Source: Gloeopeniophorella convolvens (Eukaryota; Basidiomycota; Agaricomycetes; Russulales). From it: a DNA stretch of 64,000 nt. The stretch spans positions 496,001 to 560,000 of the forward strand of contig WTXD01000007.1 in NCBI GenBank assembly GCA_022496205.1, given 5' to 3'. The translations under genes and the position numbers were made by a program. The notes under the pieces were generated by a model, which saw only the letters and a list, made by a program, of their open reading frames with translations, was not told the origin of the DNA and did no database searches. This document shows positions 21,504 through 34,134 of the stretch, one piece after another (positions within the stretch are counted from its first letter, which is position 1; every line of letters starts with the position of its first letter).

Positions 21504-24500
21504 ATGGACGGTGGCTTGGCCTCGGCGCCGCAATTCGCCAACGGTATAGGGAGCACAACCCACGACCCCGCTACTTCTCTTTCTCAACGTGTGCCGGATC
21601 CCGCGACGGAGACCAAGCAAGACGACCCGAGTCCGCAGCAAGAACTTCCGAGCACTGACACTACTCAAACGACCGCTGACATACTCCAAGTCCTGCAAAA
21701 GCTCCAAGCTCAACAGTCGCAGTCTGTCACACCACCGATCCCTCAAGCTACTTCCTTTGCCCCCCAACCAGAGCCCCAGCCTACTCCAACGCCCCCGAAA
21801 GAAGAACCGCCGCAGCCTGTCGCTGCACCGGAAGAGCCCGTTTCTGAATGGGATGCACTACTGAAAAGCTTACGCGAAAATCCTCACGACATCGAGGGAT
21901 GGAACAAGCTCGTGCGCCTTGCTGAAGACTCCGGTGACCTCGAAAAGATCAAGGAAGCATACGAGAGCCTTCTTAAGATGTACCCGAATACCGTGCGCAA
22001 CTCGCAAACGGTCGTAAACCCCGTTCTGACTTGCTCGTGTCCAGTGGTCCGCCCAGATAGCCTATCTCAACCATTTCCTTGTCCCGGGACATTTTAAATT
22101 CGCTGAAGACCACCTGTTCACACGATTTTTGAGAACATCACCCGCGGTGGAACTCTGGAAGTTCTATCTGACATATATCCGGTATGCTGCAATTAGATGA
22201 CTGACAACTTTCTGCTGAGAACGTATGGCCCAGACGGATCAATGTCGACCCTTCCACGCGGGACATCGTCCGCAAGGCTTATGAGTTTGCACTCAATCAC
22301 GTGGGTCAAGACAAGGATAGCGGTGAGATCTGGTCAGACTATATCCAGTTCTTGCGATCCGGTGAGGTGTGTAAACATCATCCATTCAGCTTCCACCCTG
22401 CCAATCGGGTCCCGGCCTCATGTTCCTTCTACTTGACTTTAAATTCATCTTGCTTCGCCGCCTCCTCCGATCTTTCGAGTGATCCTACGCGTGTGCGTGT
22501 GATGGACGTGCGATGATTTTCTAGTCACAGGCACTCTGTCTTGGCCCTTGATTGTCGTTTCTTGTTCGGTACCCCGACCGAAGCCAAATTGATCCAATTT
22601 ACATGCGGAGCAAACATTCATGCTGATCGTGATTCTAGACAAACTCAACATGGGAAGAACAGCAGAAGATGGATGCCTTGCGCAAGGTGTACCATCGTGC
22701 TGTGCAGATCCCGCTCGAGAACGTCGAGACTCTCTGGTCCGAGCTTGAGACGTTCGAGAACAATCTCAATCGAATCACGGCAAGTCTGTCTTCGGGCAAG
22801 CAATTGCAACAGGAGCTTACTGTCGTGCGCATATACAGGCAAAAAAGTTCATGAATGATCTCTCGCCGTCATATATGCAGGCACGGACTGTTTTGCGTCA
22901 ACTGCAACGCCATCTTGGGCCGCTTTTCCCACCACCACCTCCATCAACACCGTCTCGGCCGTATCTCTACCTTCCACCAAAGCCAACGTTCAATGCTGCG
23001 GAGCGTGCACTCGTGGGCTCGTGGAAGAGCTACTTGCGCTGGGAAGAGAGCAACCCTCTCGAGATTGAGGAACAGGATCGCAATACCTTCATCACGCGTG
23101 TACAGGGCGTGTATCGCAAGGCAGTCATTCGCATGCGTTTCTTCGGCGAAATCTGGTATGTCAGGGTCGTGCCGTACGCCTCTCTAGCGCTGAAGCAGTT
23201 TATGCAGGTATATGGCATACGTTTGGACCAACAGCATTGGTAAGGCGGATGAGGCCATGAACCTTCTCAAGGCAGGAATCGAAGCCAATCCCATGAGGTA
23301 ACCCCCAGTCCGAATGACCTTACGTGGAGTTTATTTTGATGAATCGCAATCTCCCAGCTTCCTGCTCAACTTCGCGTACGCCGAGGCACTGGAGCTGCAA
23401 GGTAACCTCGAAGAGGTGCACAAGGTTTTCGAACGTTTCCTTGAAGCGCTACGCCGAGATCTCGATGCACAAGAGGCTCGCATCGCATCAACGGGCTCGA
23501 GTACAGCAACAGAACCCTCTACCTCTCAAACAACAGAGCCGATCCCTGCTAACGCGTCGTTCACAACGCAGACAGATGAGCCAAAACTGCCCCAAAACAA
23601 AGAACTCTCCGAAAAGCGCAAAGAATACGGTCTCGCATGGACTGTGTACATGCGCTTTGCGCGACGTGCAGAGGGTCTCAAGTCAGCGCGAGCGGTATTT
23701 GCTCAGGCGAGAAGGGACAAGTGGACGCCTTGGGAGGTCTACGAGTCTGCAGGTATGCTCGTCCTTATATATCGCGGCTGGAGGGTCTGATGGAGTCTTA
23801 CCAGCGATTGCGGAGTACCACTTGACCAAGGACATTCGTACCCCCGCGCGGATTTTCGAGAAGGCCCTCGAGTCTTTTAGCGACGAGGTTGACCTTGCAG
23901 CCCACTACCTGGGCTTCTTGCTGTCTATTAATGACGAAAACAGTAGGCTCTTTACAAAGTTCACCTTCAAAGCGATCTCAAACAGTTCACAGATGCTCGC
24001 GCGCTCTTTGAACGTGTCATCGGTACCTTTCCTGCTGATCGAGCACGTCCCCTCTGGGAGCGCTGGGCACGCCATGAGTATCAATATGGCGACCTCGCGG
24101 CAGCCCAGAAGTTGGAAAAGCGCATGGCCGATGTTTACCCTAATGGTACGAACACGCTGCAGCGCAGCCAAATTATCCTCTAATTCAAGGCCAGACCCCC
24201 CGATCAAGCGCTTCGCACAGCGCCACACGTACCACTCCACCGATGCAATCGCAGCACGCGATTTGGGCGTGGCGATCGTGCGGCAGTCCAGTGGCACAAG
24301 CTCAAGCAGCTCGACTAACTCAATCGGGCGCACGGACACGCAGACGTCGTTCCCCCCCATCGCGAGTACTCCACAGCCCACGCTGACGCCGACTGCCCCC
24401 ACGGCTCCACACAAGCGCGCGCCCTCTCCCGAGCACAAGCGGAGAGAGTCCGACTCGCACGGACCGGCGCAGTACAAGCGCGCGCGCGCGTCCTCGCCCA

Positions 24501-24982
24501 CTGGGCGCGACCGCGAGCGCTGGGAGGGCGGCCATGGTGGACGACGCAGGTATAATAGCCCGGGTTGGGACCGCGAGCGCCCAGAGCGCGATGCCCCCCC
24601 AGCGCGCAGAGGAACCCGAGAGCAGGACGAAGAGAAGTCCGTCAGCGTCCCCTCAGTCATCTCTTGGTTTGTCGGGACATTGCCCAGGCCCGACTCGTTC
24701 GATGGTAAGTGCTTTCAGCCGAATTGGCACGTTGGCATGCGCCTGACGTGCATTATAAGGCCCCGTGTTCCGCACGGACGACTTGATGCAGGTGTTCCGC
24801 GGAGCCGTGATTCCGAGTGCTACTGGTCGATCCAGGTCTCCCCCGCCTCTTCCCAGAGGAGGTTAGTGCTGTCCTGCACTGCCCGCGTCTGACGTGCTGA
24901 CTGTATGTGCAGGTGCAGGTGGAAGGCCCCCGCCGGATTATGGTCCTTATCAGGGTCCAGGAGGCGGCCGACGACGGTACTA
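21504..24982 (+). CDS. RNA14: mRNA 3'-end processing factor Rna14 / CstF77
   Basis: Rna14 is the HAT-repeat scaffold of cleavage factor IA, needed for pre-mRNA cleavage and polyadenylation. ATG 21504 opens a Gln/Pro-rich N-terminus of about 110 residues. HAT repeats follow, with the typical spacing of Trp and Tyr: [105 protein letters not shown], then [19 protein letters not shown]. The last repeats cover about 23830-24180. The C-terminal part is Ser/Pro/Arg-rich with a [24 protein letters not shown] motif split by an intron. It ends with a Gly/Arg tail at TAG 24980-24982. Many introns, about 50-60 nt each, interrupt the repeats, and one upstream of 22690 is longer. The identification rests on repeat pattern and overall order. 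Confidence 0.88.
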
Positions 24983-25445
24983 GTTCCAAGCTGGACACTG
25001 CGGCCTGCGCTTTCGGTTCCTCTTACTACAAATTGCTATTAGCTCTATGTGCATCTTCGTGAGATGAACGTTAATGAAGGTGTTCGCCACCCGTAAAATA
25101 TAGCAACGTTTTTTTTTTTGCTTTATTCATGCCTGGACCCACGCCACGTGAGCAACGCCTTTGCAAGATGGTACGAAACAAGCTCCTCCGCAAACACATG
25201 GACAATAAGTAGAGATGATCTGCGAGTGTGCATTATAGGCCGAAATTCTGGCGGCTATAGAGACTAGGAAAATACATGGCGGACCTCGAGCACGCGCTGC
25301 TCCCGTACGGATATGCACCGGTAGTAGCCAGATGTACGTGTAATAAAAATCGAACAATCGAAATCGACAAGAAGCTGTCATCAACACAACCCACTTCACG
25401 CCCACAGTACCCCCCACCCCTGCGGCAGCTGAATGCTGTGACAAT
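24983..25445. other. Convergent intergenic region, RNA14 / HRP1
   Basis: This is a 3'-to-3' spacer of 463 bases with an AT-rich part and a T9 run (about 25112-25121) that could serve poly(A)-site function for either gene. No gene is seen. Confidence 0.4.
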
Positions 25446-27453
25446 TCAACGGGCGTACGGGTGGTAGGCGTGCTGGCCGCGGTGTCCCGCGCGTTGTGGG
25501 CCCAGCGGCGGCTGGCCCTGCGCGGCGCGCGGGCCTCGGGGCACGTTCGGCCCTGGCCCGCCGCCTGCAGGGCCAGTTGGCGGGCCCCCGCGGCCCATGC
25601 CCAGGCGCGGGTCGGCGGATATGCCACCCATCCCGCCACCGCGGCCCATGTGCCCACCACCTCCCATCATGCCGGACCCGCTGCCGGCCATCATCGGAAC
25701 AATGTTACCTCCCGCGCCGCCTGGACCGCCCATCATGCCCGGAGTCATGTTGTTCATTGCGGCCATGCCACCCATCTGTGCGAACATGCGCGTGTAAAGC
25801 GCGGCGAGCGCCTGCGCGTCGAACGGTGTGTTGCCGGTCATGCCTTGCATGTTGCCCATCGCGCCCTGGTTGAAGCTCGGGTTGGTGTAGCCCCCACCAC
25901 GACCGGCGCCGGCCGGGTTGCCTTCGAATTGGTCGCGCTGGGAGCGAGGCTGAGCGAGCTTAACGTCAATCTGCCAAACGTGTGAGAAAAAGCGCGCGCC
26001 TTGTCAAAGGCGGTAAAAGAACTGACCAACTTCCCGTCGATCTCGAGATTACCAAAGCCGAGGAAGGGTGTGACATCAGTGTCCTCAAAAGAGATAAAGC
26101 CGAAGCCCTTGCTGCGCCCCGTTTCGCGGTCAAGCATGACTGTCGAGTCGACGACCTTGCCAAACTGCGAGAAGAACTCGCGCATGGACTCTGACGTGAC
26201 GCTTCCTGCGAGTCCACCAATGAAGAGCTTTGTTGCGCGTTGGTGTTCTTGGCGCGGGATGGCACGCTTTGGATCAATCTGTAATGTCAAGATGTTGAGA
26301 AGGTCGGCAAAATTCAGGTGAGGTGAATCGAGCGCACAATTTTGCCATCCAGGATGTGCTCGCGCACCATCACCGCGTTGACAGACGCCGGGTCATCGAA
26401 GGTGAGGAAGGCGAAGCATCGTGAACGGCCGGTGGAATCCCGCATAATTGTGCAGGCGTCTACTTTGCCAAATTGGGTGAAGTACTTTTTGAGCGACTCT
26501 GGTATGGCGAGCTATTTTAGTGCTACACATACTACGAGAAGCAGAGTACAACCCAGTACCATCGGTAGTATCCCAGTTTAGTCCTCCAATGAACATTTTG
26601 CTGCGTTTGGAGTGGTCCAGTGAATCGAAGATGGGCGATGATGGCGACAGGCGTGAACGATTGGTGATACATGAGAGAAAAGTGGGGATAGTTATTAGCA
26701 TCGGTAGCCTAAACATAGCGTCATGACAAGGGAAAGAGTTTAAGGCGACTATACTGTGGATACGATGTTTTGTGCTAGCCTAGCTTAGACGGCTTACGCT
26801 AGTTCGACGGTAGGGCTAGTCGTAGCCTAGAAAAGACAGCTGATGGGTAGGCGCTAGTGGCCTCTATTCGCTTTAGGCTACGACGGGGGAAACACCATCC
26901 CATACCCGTCACGCAACAAGCCCGCCGACAGTGACACAACCACAGAAAATCCTGCGTAAGCATCAGCGGAGGGATCAAACCTACTCACCCTTCATCTTTC
27001 ATTTCTGAGGGTCGGACAGACCGCTCGTCGATAATTGCGCTATGGTAATTACCACGACTAGCATCGCGATCGTCGCTGTGAGACTCTTGATATGTCGGGA
27101 TTTGTTGCAATGAACTAGCAGGTGGAGGAGGCGGCGGCGGCTGTGCAGAACGCGGTGCAGACGAGGCAGGCTCACTCCAGGATGCGATCGGCGCAGGGGG
27201 AGGGACAGTAGGTGGTGCAAGTTTTGTCGGAGTAACAGCGGAGCTGTTCTCCTCAAGTTCCAAGGCGGGAGCAGGGGCGGAGGTGTCAGGGGCGGGCGAT
27301 AGTTCCTCAGGCTCAGCTTTTGTTGCTTTTATTGTTGGGTCGAGACTGAAGTCATCGTTGCCGTAAAGGTCTGTTCGAATGGTCAACGCAGAGGATGCAG
27401 AAGAGGGGGAAAAATACGCACCGCCATAGAGATCAGCATCGAGTTCAGACATA
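25446..27453 (-). CDS. HRP1: Hrp1/Nab4-like hnRNP with two RRM domains
   Basis: The yeast relative Hrp1 (cleavage factor IB) binds the polyadenylation efficiency element and shuttles mRNA. The start Met at 27453 (MSELDADLYG) splices over a 5' intron to DLYGNDDFSLDPT. A Pro/Ala-rich segment follows. RRM1 has RNP2 KMFIGGLNWDTTD and RNP1-like CFAFLTFDD. RRM2 has RNP2 KLFIGGLAGSV and RNP1 KGFGFISFED. The linker has IDPKRAIPRQEHQRATK, typical of this family. The C-terminus is Met/Gly-rich (GNMQGMTGNTPFDAQALAAL, then MGGMAAMNNMTPGMMGG), ending Tyr-Ala-Arg at 25446. The intron between exon 2 and RRM1 is 388 nt (26988-26601), far longer than its neighbours. Animal DAZAP1/Musashi-type proteins share the RRMs, but the context fits Hrp1. 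Confidence 0.9.
26601..26988 (-). other. Unusually long intron of HRP1 with hairpin-forming repeat
   Basis: The intron is 388 nt with GTGAGT donor and GCAG acceptor. It holds several CTAG/GCTAG copies (about 26772-26860) and a perfect 10-bp inverted repeat, TCGTAGCCTA at 26820-26829 and TAGGCTACGA at 26874-26883. It also has stop codons in all useful frames, so retention would truncate the protein before RRM1. Confidence 0.6.
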
Positions 27454-28027
27454 GCGACAAGAAGGTGGAGGTGGTGGTACAGGAGAGAGAGGGAATGCTG
27501 CGCCACCAATTTTGCACTGTCGGACTATCAAGGTCACATGAATTCCCACGCATGTTGACTAAGCTCGACCTCGCCCTCTCTCGGCCAGCGACTAGATCGT
27601 CCCTACCTCCGTTAAGGTCACCTTTGCTCCCAGCAACTCAAGTGGAATGGAGAAGAATGGAGAGCACGGCACGAATCAAATTATCGGGGTCAGGCGGGCA
27701 ACAGCTTCCTTGTTTCCGCAATTGTTCCTGTGTTACAGGCGCCCGTAGGCGCTCAGATCCACACTCGTGATGGTATCTTGGCGGAAAGCGCGCAAAGCGT
27801 GCAGGCGCACCCCCTGCTGCGCCAATTTTAGCGCTATCGAAGGCACCTTTCCCCAAAACAGGTCTCTTAATGCATCGTTGGCGCCTTCGGTGGAAGCGGG
27901 TGCTTTGATCCTCCCACTCTGCAATGAAGTCGCAGGCGCTCGGCAGAATCACAACCCTCAAATATAGAAGGCCTAACAGCATGCGTAGCTACAGGAGAAG
28001 CGCGCGCCGCAGACTTATCCACGCTCC
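27454..28027. other. Intergenic, HRP1 promoter side
   Basis: 574 bases between the HRP1 start and the end of the first carboxypeptidase gene. I see no additional gene. Confidence 0.4.
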
Positions 28028-30435
28028 TTATGGCGTTTCCCTGAAGCCCAAAAGGTACTTCATCACCTGCAGAGCCGCCTGCACAAAGGTACGTCAGCCG
28101 ATTCGTTCGGCTGCCAAAGGCCGGCGCTCCACTTACCGCGGGCGAGAATTGCGGTATCCTGGACAAACAAGAGTGGGTCAGCCTTCCTCGGACTTAGGAC
28201 CCAAAGCTAAAGCAGCGTACATGTGTCCCGAGAGGGAAATCTCAACGTAGGTGAGTCCGCGTTCGGTATGAAGGTTCCCCAATGCTCCGACACCATCGAC
28301 GATGAACGAGTCGTTAGCTATTGGCGTCTGGAATCCCTGTTTCCCGGCCCCTAAATCCCGTGCGTCGAATCAGGCTACCCCTTTCGCATGCATGGAATCC
28401 CACTTACAAGTCATGCTGAATCACACGAGGCAGCGCTCAGCACGGCAAAGTTGGTTTATGTGGTGATTGTACTCACTTCTGAAGCACGATACGTGCACCC
28501 TCGGCGATCAGAATGAAGTCACCCAGGCCGTGAGCAATCACGGTGCGGTTGTTCTTCTCGATAACGTTTGGTAGTACCGTGAAGGCTGGGGGAAGACTTG
28601 AGTCGCCGTGAGGGAAAACGTTTACGTTCGAACACTCCGCCCAGTCGACGTTAGCAGGTGCATGAATCGCTGCCTTCACATCGGGGCGAGCGAAGTACAA
28701 TGGGGTGGTCTGCGCCTGGAAGAATGACCCACTACATAAGGCTAATCAGCTTAGCGCCACACAGCCCGAAACAACAGTGCTCACGGGAAGCCCAAGACAT
28801 CCCAGAGGATTGGCCACTAAAAATGCGACGGTCAATCAGCCGGCTTCAAACGATGATTACGGCGGGGCGCCTACTGTGTCAAAAATACGGTAGATGTTGA
28901 ATGCCGGGTTTACCAGCAGCGCCGCACTGAAGATTTCATCCCAGACATCGCAGCCCGGGTCATTCTCAGTTGATTTGCCTGGGAGTGGAAGAAGGCCTTG
29001 AGGCGGATAAGTGACAAACTTCTCCATGTAGTCCGAATAGTTGCAGGCTGCAGCCACGGAGTCCAAATGCGCAAGGAATGTTTGGCTGGATATCGCTCAA
29101 CGAAGAATCACGGAAGCAATAGGAAGATCACCCACTTCAATGCAAAGACATTCTCATACTTGTGTACGAAGTTGACAGCAGGAATCTGGGTTTGAACAAC
29201 ATCCCAACCAATAACAGCTACATGACAGATGATGTTACCGAACAGAAGCGCAAACGGGTCATGGGGAAGGACGTACGATCGCTGATCCAAATGCCCTGCA
29301 GATCCAAATCGAGGGTCGCTTTGGTCGTGTTCTCGTAAATGTAGTTTGCGATGTCTTCATGTCGTGTCAGCGGGAGTAGCATGCCCCGAGAGGTCACTCA
29401 CAAGGTACATACATTCCTGCGTACTACCAATGGCTGATATCAGTAAGAGGTAAGGTCACAGGGTCAGTCTATACGCACACTTTCGCCAGTGACATAGAAC
29501 TTTTTGCCCTTCAATTCCTTGAAAATCTCCAGGAACTGCTCCAGGAAGCCAACCAACTGTGCTGCGACGTCATTTTCGTTCTACAAAGACAGGGAGTGAG
29601 AACAGAGACGTTTGGTCACGATAGCCTGGGAACGCGTACCCTCGCGGTCGGCGTTCCTTGGGAGAAACCGGTGCCGACGGGTTGCTCGATATACAGAACG
29701 CTGGAAAGGTTGGTCCAACTCCACTCATTCTGCGTCGGCAAGGCCTGCCCCGGGGCCCATGTAAACGGCTAGGGAGGGACATTAGGTGGTGTTCAGCAAC
29801 GGGGCGATAAGAGCTTACGCCGTTTTCTTGGAAGGAGCCCTCTAATGAAGAACATCCCGGACCGCCGTTCGTCCTGACATGTAACCCACTCAGCGATGCA
29901 GCCCAATATCCGCGATTGGAAATGCGGACGCACCAAAAGATCAAGTCGTCCAAACTCCCTTCTGGGCCAGGAGGGAAAAACCAAAAGAACAGCTGGGAAA
30001 TGTAGATAAGATGAAGATGACTCCGCATGGCGGGGCTCCACCCTGTTCACACCTTTCTGGTTTCGTTGGCAGCAGAGCTGATAGGGATCAAGCCGGACCA
30101 TGATGGGCCCACATCGAAGCTGACTTCGGGAATAGTCGTTCCATCCACATAAAACTCTGGACGAGCGTAAGATGAGGAAATGAGGGCCGTTCAGCAAAGT
30201 ACGCACCGGATGCTTTCGGGTTCGTGAACGTGATATTCTTCACTTTCGGCGGAGCAGCCGCGTCCTCGTCGCGGCGCGTGTTGCCCGCGCGAGCGGCGAG
30301 CTCCCAGCGTTTCACTGCTTCATGACGCCTGGCGTTGAGTGTCGCGGCACTCCCTGTGCGCGCTGCCGCGGGGTCCGCGATGAGTGCGGCATAGAGCAGG
30401 CCGACCACAGCGAGCATGGGACCGAGACGAGCCAT
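28028..30435 (-). CDS. Secreted serine carboxypeptidase, S10 family (copy A)
   Basis: S10 enzymes remove C-terminal residues from peptides at acidic pH in the vacuole or outside the cell. Met at 30435 starts a signal peptide (LAVVGLLYAALIADPAAA), then a propeptide-like Arg/Ala-rich part and KNITFTNPKASG. Motifs in order: FYVDG-type strand, LFFWFFPPGPEG, the oxyanion segment TNGGPGCSSLEG, YIEQPVGTGFSQG, the nucleophile GES/YAG split by an intron exactly between Ser and Tyr (near 29480-29425), the N-glycan-prone middle part with FVHKYENVFAL, and the substrate-binding segment CDVWDEIF. The catalytic His is in SGHMIPQ, joined across an intron near 28230-28155. The end is LQVMKYLLGFRETP at TAA 28030-28028. 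It looks intact. Copy B lies 1.77 kb upstream in the same orientation. Confidence 0.88.
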
Positions 30436-32203
30436 GGTTCAGTGAGTCCGAGTCGGCAGTGAGATGGCTCGCCATTTTATACGAGCTACGTGTACGTTGC
30501 GTGCAAATATTCCATTGGCTGCGGATTCAGGCGAGGGAAGCGTGATCTTCCCCATCCATGCGGTGCCTTAGCAGATGACAGCGCGAGTGAGGATTAAGAA
30601 CCAGAGAACGGTGTGGTTGACGTGCTTGGCCGCTGCCGTGCCGCACGGTTATTCCGCGGCCGGAGTCTGGCCTGCCGTCACACTGTTTCCAAACCTCCCA
30701 CGACTCCCAGCTGGCCAGGGATACTTAAAAGTAACATCAACTTGAATCACCGTAGTTCTATTATTACAGCGCCAGAACATATACACGGCGGCGGAGACCC
30801 GCCGTTGCCCATTGATGGTTCGTCGTGTCACCCTACTTAATACCGCCCAGTTCATAGAATTCCATCCAGACTGATCATTGTTCTGTCGTCTGACCATCTA
30901 TCATACGGTGCAAGCGGGGATCACACAACCCACTCTTCGATTCAGCTACCATCTAGCTGCGCTCCCCAGGCTTGAGGCCCGTATCACAGAACACCGTGCA
31001 TTAGCACTTCGCGGGGTCGCTGCAACGCTCTAGAGCCGCCTCGAACAGCGCCCGCTCGTGTCAACGGTGGTGATTCAGAGGGCAGCCCGGAATGATGGAA
31101 ATGCGCCCCTTATGTACAAAACAAGTGCTCTGCAACTCCAGAAGCGGGGCCGTGGCTGACTCTAGCTGACTGCGCAGCACGGCGTCAGCGGGCGCGGGCA
31201 ATCAAGGCAATTGGCTGCGCTCGAGCCTCGCTGTCGTCACCTAGTATGACTCTCGTGTCAGCAGATGGTCTGTGGTGACATCTTCACCCCTCGACACAGA
31301 AGTCAGTAGGCCATTCTCTCCAAACCGCCTTGTGGATCTACATCCACGCGTCCCACGCTGCTGGGAGCCTCCGTAGAGCATCAACCAGGCGGTGCGGGCT
31401 TCTGTGGACCGCGGATACTCAGCCTGGCATCGTCAACTATTCGATTGTTCCTAACTCTTCCTCACCCTGCTCCGCAATACTTGCTTGATGGCTCTCCCAG
31501 TATTTCGTGACGGCATCCCACAACGATCATCTCACGCGTTCCTCGTTCAACGTTCGTCTCATGATCCCCCCTGTTGGCCGTCCAGTACGCGTGACTGATC
31601 ATCGATCTCCCTGCTCCCTCTACGGCTTTATCCTTGTATTCGAATTGCAGTCTAGCTACGCGTCCGCCCCCACAATTCCTGTGCCACGTAGCGAAAGCTA
31701 TCCGACGAACCCCGTGTCCTCCACCTGGCACGTCAGATGCTGCTGCTGTGCCCAGGTATGTCTACTTTCGCATAGCTCACATGATGCGCTTTGCTGTCGA
31801 ACTGGGGCGCCGAGTAGAGCTCGGCCCGTCGTGAGCGCTGCCCATCTCACGTGTTTCTCGTACATAGGGCATTTAAACACACTGGCAGTGACAGCACTGT
31901 CAACTTCTGGAAACCGTCAGCGCAAGTTGGTATAGTCAACCCAACAGGTCACAAGCCACGGTGGATGTGCTGGATTCATGGTGGTTGGGTGTGGATTATG
32001 TAATAGACGCTGGTCCAATGAGCGACCTTCGGGATGCAGGTTTGCACCTTCAGGATGGGGAGGTACTTCAGTCACAGTTTGAATTGCCATGATGGTGCTC
32101 GACGTGTAGTAACTCTAACCTCTATAATTGCGAGGATATAGGATGCAGTCCATACGCAGACCGTCAATAGCAGAAAATATTATGAGCCCTTCATTGGAAC
32201 CCC
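30436..32203. other. Spacer between tandem S10 carboxypeptidase genes
   Basis: 1.77 kb between the start of copy A and the end of copy B. Several open frames exist on both strands but none shows a motif, good splice structure or similarity to the neighbours. I find no clear terminal repeats. It presumably holds the copy A promoter. Confidence 0.4.
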
Positions 32204-34129
32204 TTACGGCGTCTCCCTGAAGCCCATAAGATACCTCATAACTTGGAGTGCCGCCTGCGTCGGGAAACGTTAGAGCACCCGCGCTTCCGATCGGGAGAGC
32301 TGAACTTACCACCGGCGAGTATTGGGGTATCCTGTGCGCGCGGACCTGTCAGCGTGAACCAAGGCGGAGGCATGACCAAGTACGTACTCGTGCCCTGAGA
32401 GCGCGACCTCGACGTAGGCGAGTCCGCGTTCGGTGTGCATGTTGCCCAATGCACCGACGCCATCGACAATGAACGATTCATTGACGATGGGCTTCTAGAA
32501 TCCTTGCTTACCGTTCCCTGCACGCCACACGTTAGCAAACTGTCACGATGCACGCATGGAATCACACTCACAGGTCATGCTAGAAGCCGCGGAGCAGCGC
32601 TTAGCGCTGCACTTGAGATGTTTAGCGCGACACTCACTTTTGCAGAACAATGCGCGTTCCCTCGGCAATCAGGACGAAGTCAGCGAGACCGTGTGCAACA
32701 ACGGAGCGTTTGCTCTTCTCAATGACGCTCGGAAGGACATCGAAGGCCGGAGGAATACTCGTGGAGTCGCCGTTCGGGAAGACGTTGGAATAGTCGGCGC
32801 AGACCGCCCAGTCGACGTTGATGGGTGCGTGAATGACCTTCTTGACATCCGTACGATTGAAGTAAATCGGAGTCTGTGCCTCGAAGTCCGAGCCACTTAA
32901 AGTACGTGTTACCATCGAGTTGGTATCGCAGGATCGAAATTAGCTGTACTCACGGGAAGCCAAGCACATCCCACAGCACTGGGAACTGGAGAACATTCGT
33001 CAGTTAACTGCGGACGGGAGACTGGACGAGTAGGGTGCATACCGTGTCGAAGATGCGGTATATGTTGAACGCCGGGTTGACAATGAGAGCAGCGTCGAAG
33101 ATCTCGTCCCAAACATCGCACCCATCATCGTTTTCGGTCGAAGAGCCGGGAAGGGGAAGGGGACCCTTGGGTGGGTAGGTAACGTACTTCTCGAAGTAGT
33201 CAGAGTAGTTGCAAGACTTTGCGACCGAATCGAGATGGGCGAGGAACGATTGACTAGCCAAGCGTCAGCAAGGAGATGTTACATGAAGCGGTGAACGCAC
33301 TTGAAAGCAAAGACATTCTCGTATTTGTGCACGAAGCTGACCGCGGGGATCTGCACTTGGGCGACATCCCAGCCAAGAAGAGCTATGTGCCAGGTTATGA
33401 TGGGAAAAGCCTCAGCAAGGCGCGCCGAACGACTTACGATCGCTGACCCATATACCCTGCAGGTCAAGGTCAAGCGTGGCCTTGGTTGTCTTCTCATAAA
33501 TCCAGTTCGCGATGTCTTCGTTCTGGTCGGAGTGGGTAACGCGACAAGATCAGATGGTACTTACAAGGCACATACACCCCTGCGAACTGGTATACGTCAG
33601 TGCTGAAGGCAGACCAGTTCCATGAAATTTGTACATACACTCTCACCAGTGACGTAGAATTTTTTGCCCTTCAGCTCTCTGAATATCTCCAAGAACTGCT
33701 GCAGGAAGCCAACGACCTGCTCGGCAGCATCGCTCTCGTTCTGCAACGATAGTAAGCATAGGCCTTCCTCTCTGAAGCAATGGCATCTATGCGTACTCTT
33801 ATAGTTGCCCTTCCCTGGCTGAAACCTACACCAACAGGCTGCTCAACGTACAAGATGCTAGAAAGGTTGGTCCAGCTCCATTCATTTTGCGTGGGTGCGG
33901 CCTGCCCAGTACCCCAAGTGAAAGGCTAGAGGGTATCAGACGCGATACTCGGGTCCGTGACGTCCATATGGACTACTTACGCCGCTCTCTTTGAAAGAGC
34001 CCAGCAGTGAAGAGCACCCTGGACCTCCATTCGTCCTGCAGTGTAGTCCTGGTTAACGGCATACGCGCAGCCCATCATCAAATGTCGCGTACCAGAAGAT
34101 AAGATCATCCAAGCTCCCTTCAGGGCCCG

Positions 34130-34134
34130 GAGGG
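34130..34134. repeat. Target-site duplication (left), GAGGG
   Basis: The 5-bp copy flanking the copia element matches 39347-39351 exactly. Confidence 0.9.

Noticed and set aside
23324..24892. 522-codon frame on the + strand
   Set aside because: It is partly an out-of-frame shadow. Its C-terminal half happens to carry true RNA14 C-terminal sequence, but the N-terminal half is the wrong frame for the HAT repeats.
26985..27256. Separate reverse-strand protein near HRP1
   Set aside because: It is a frame shadow of the HRP1 proline-rich exon.
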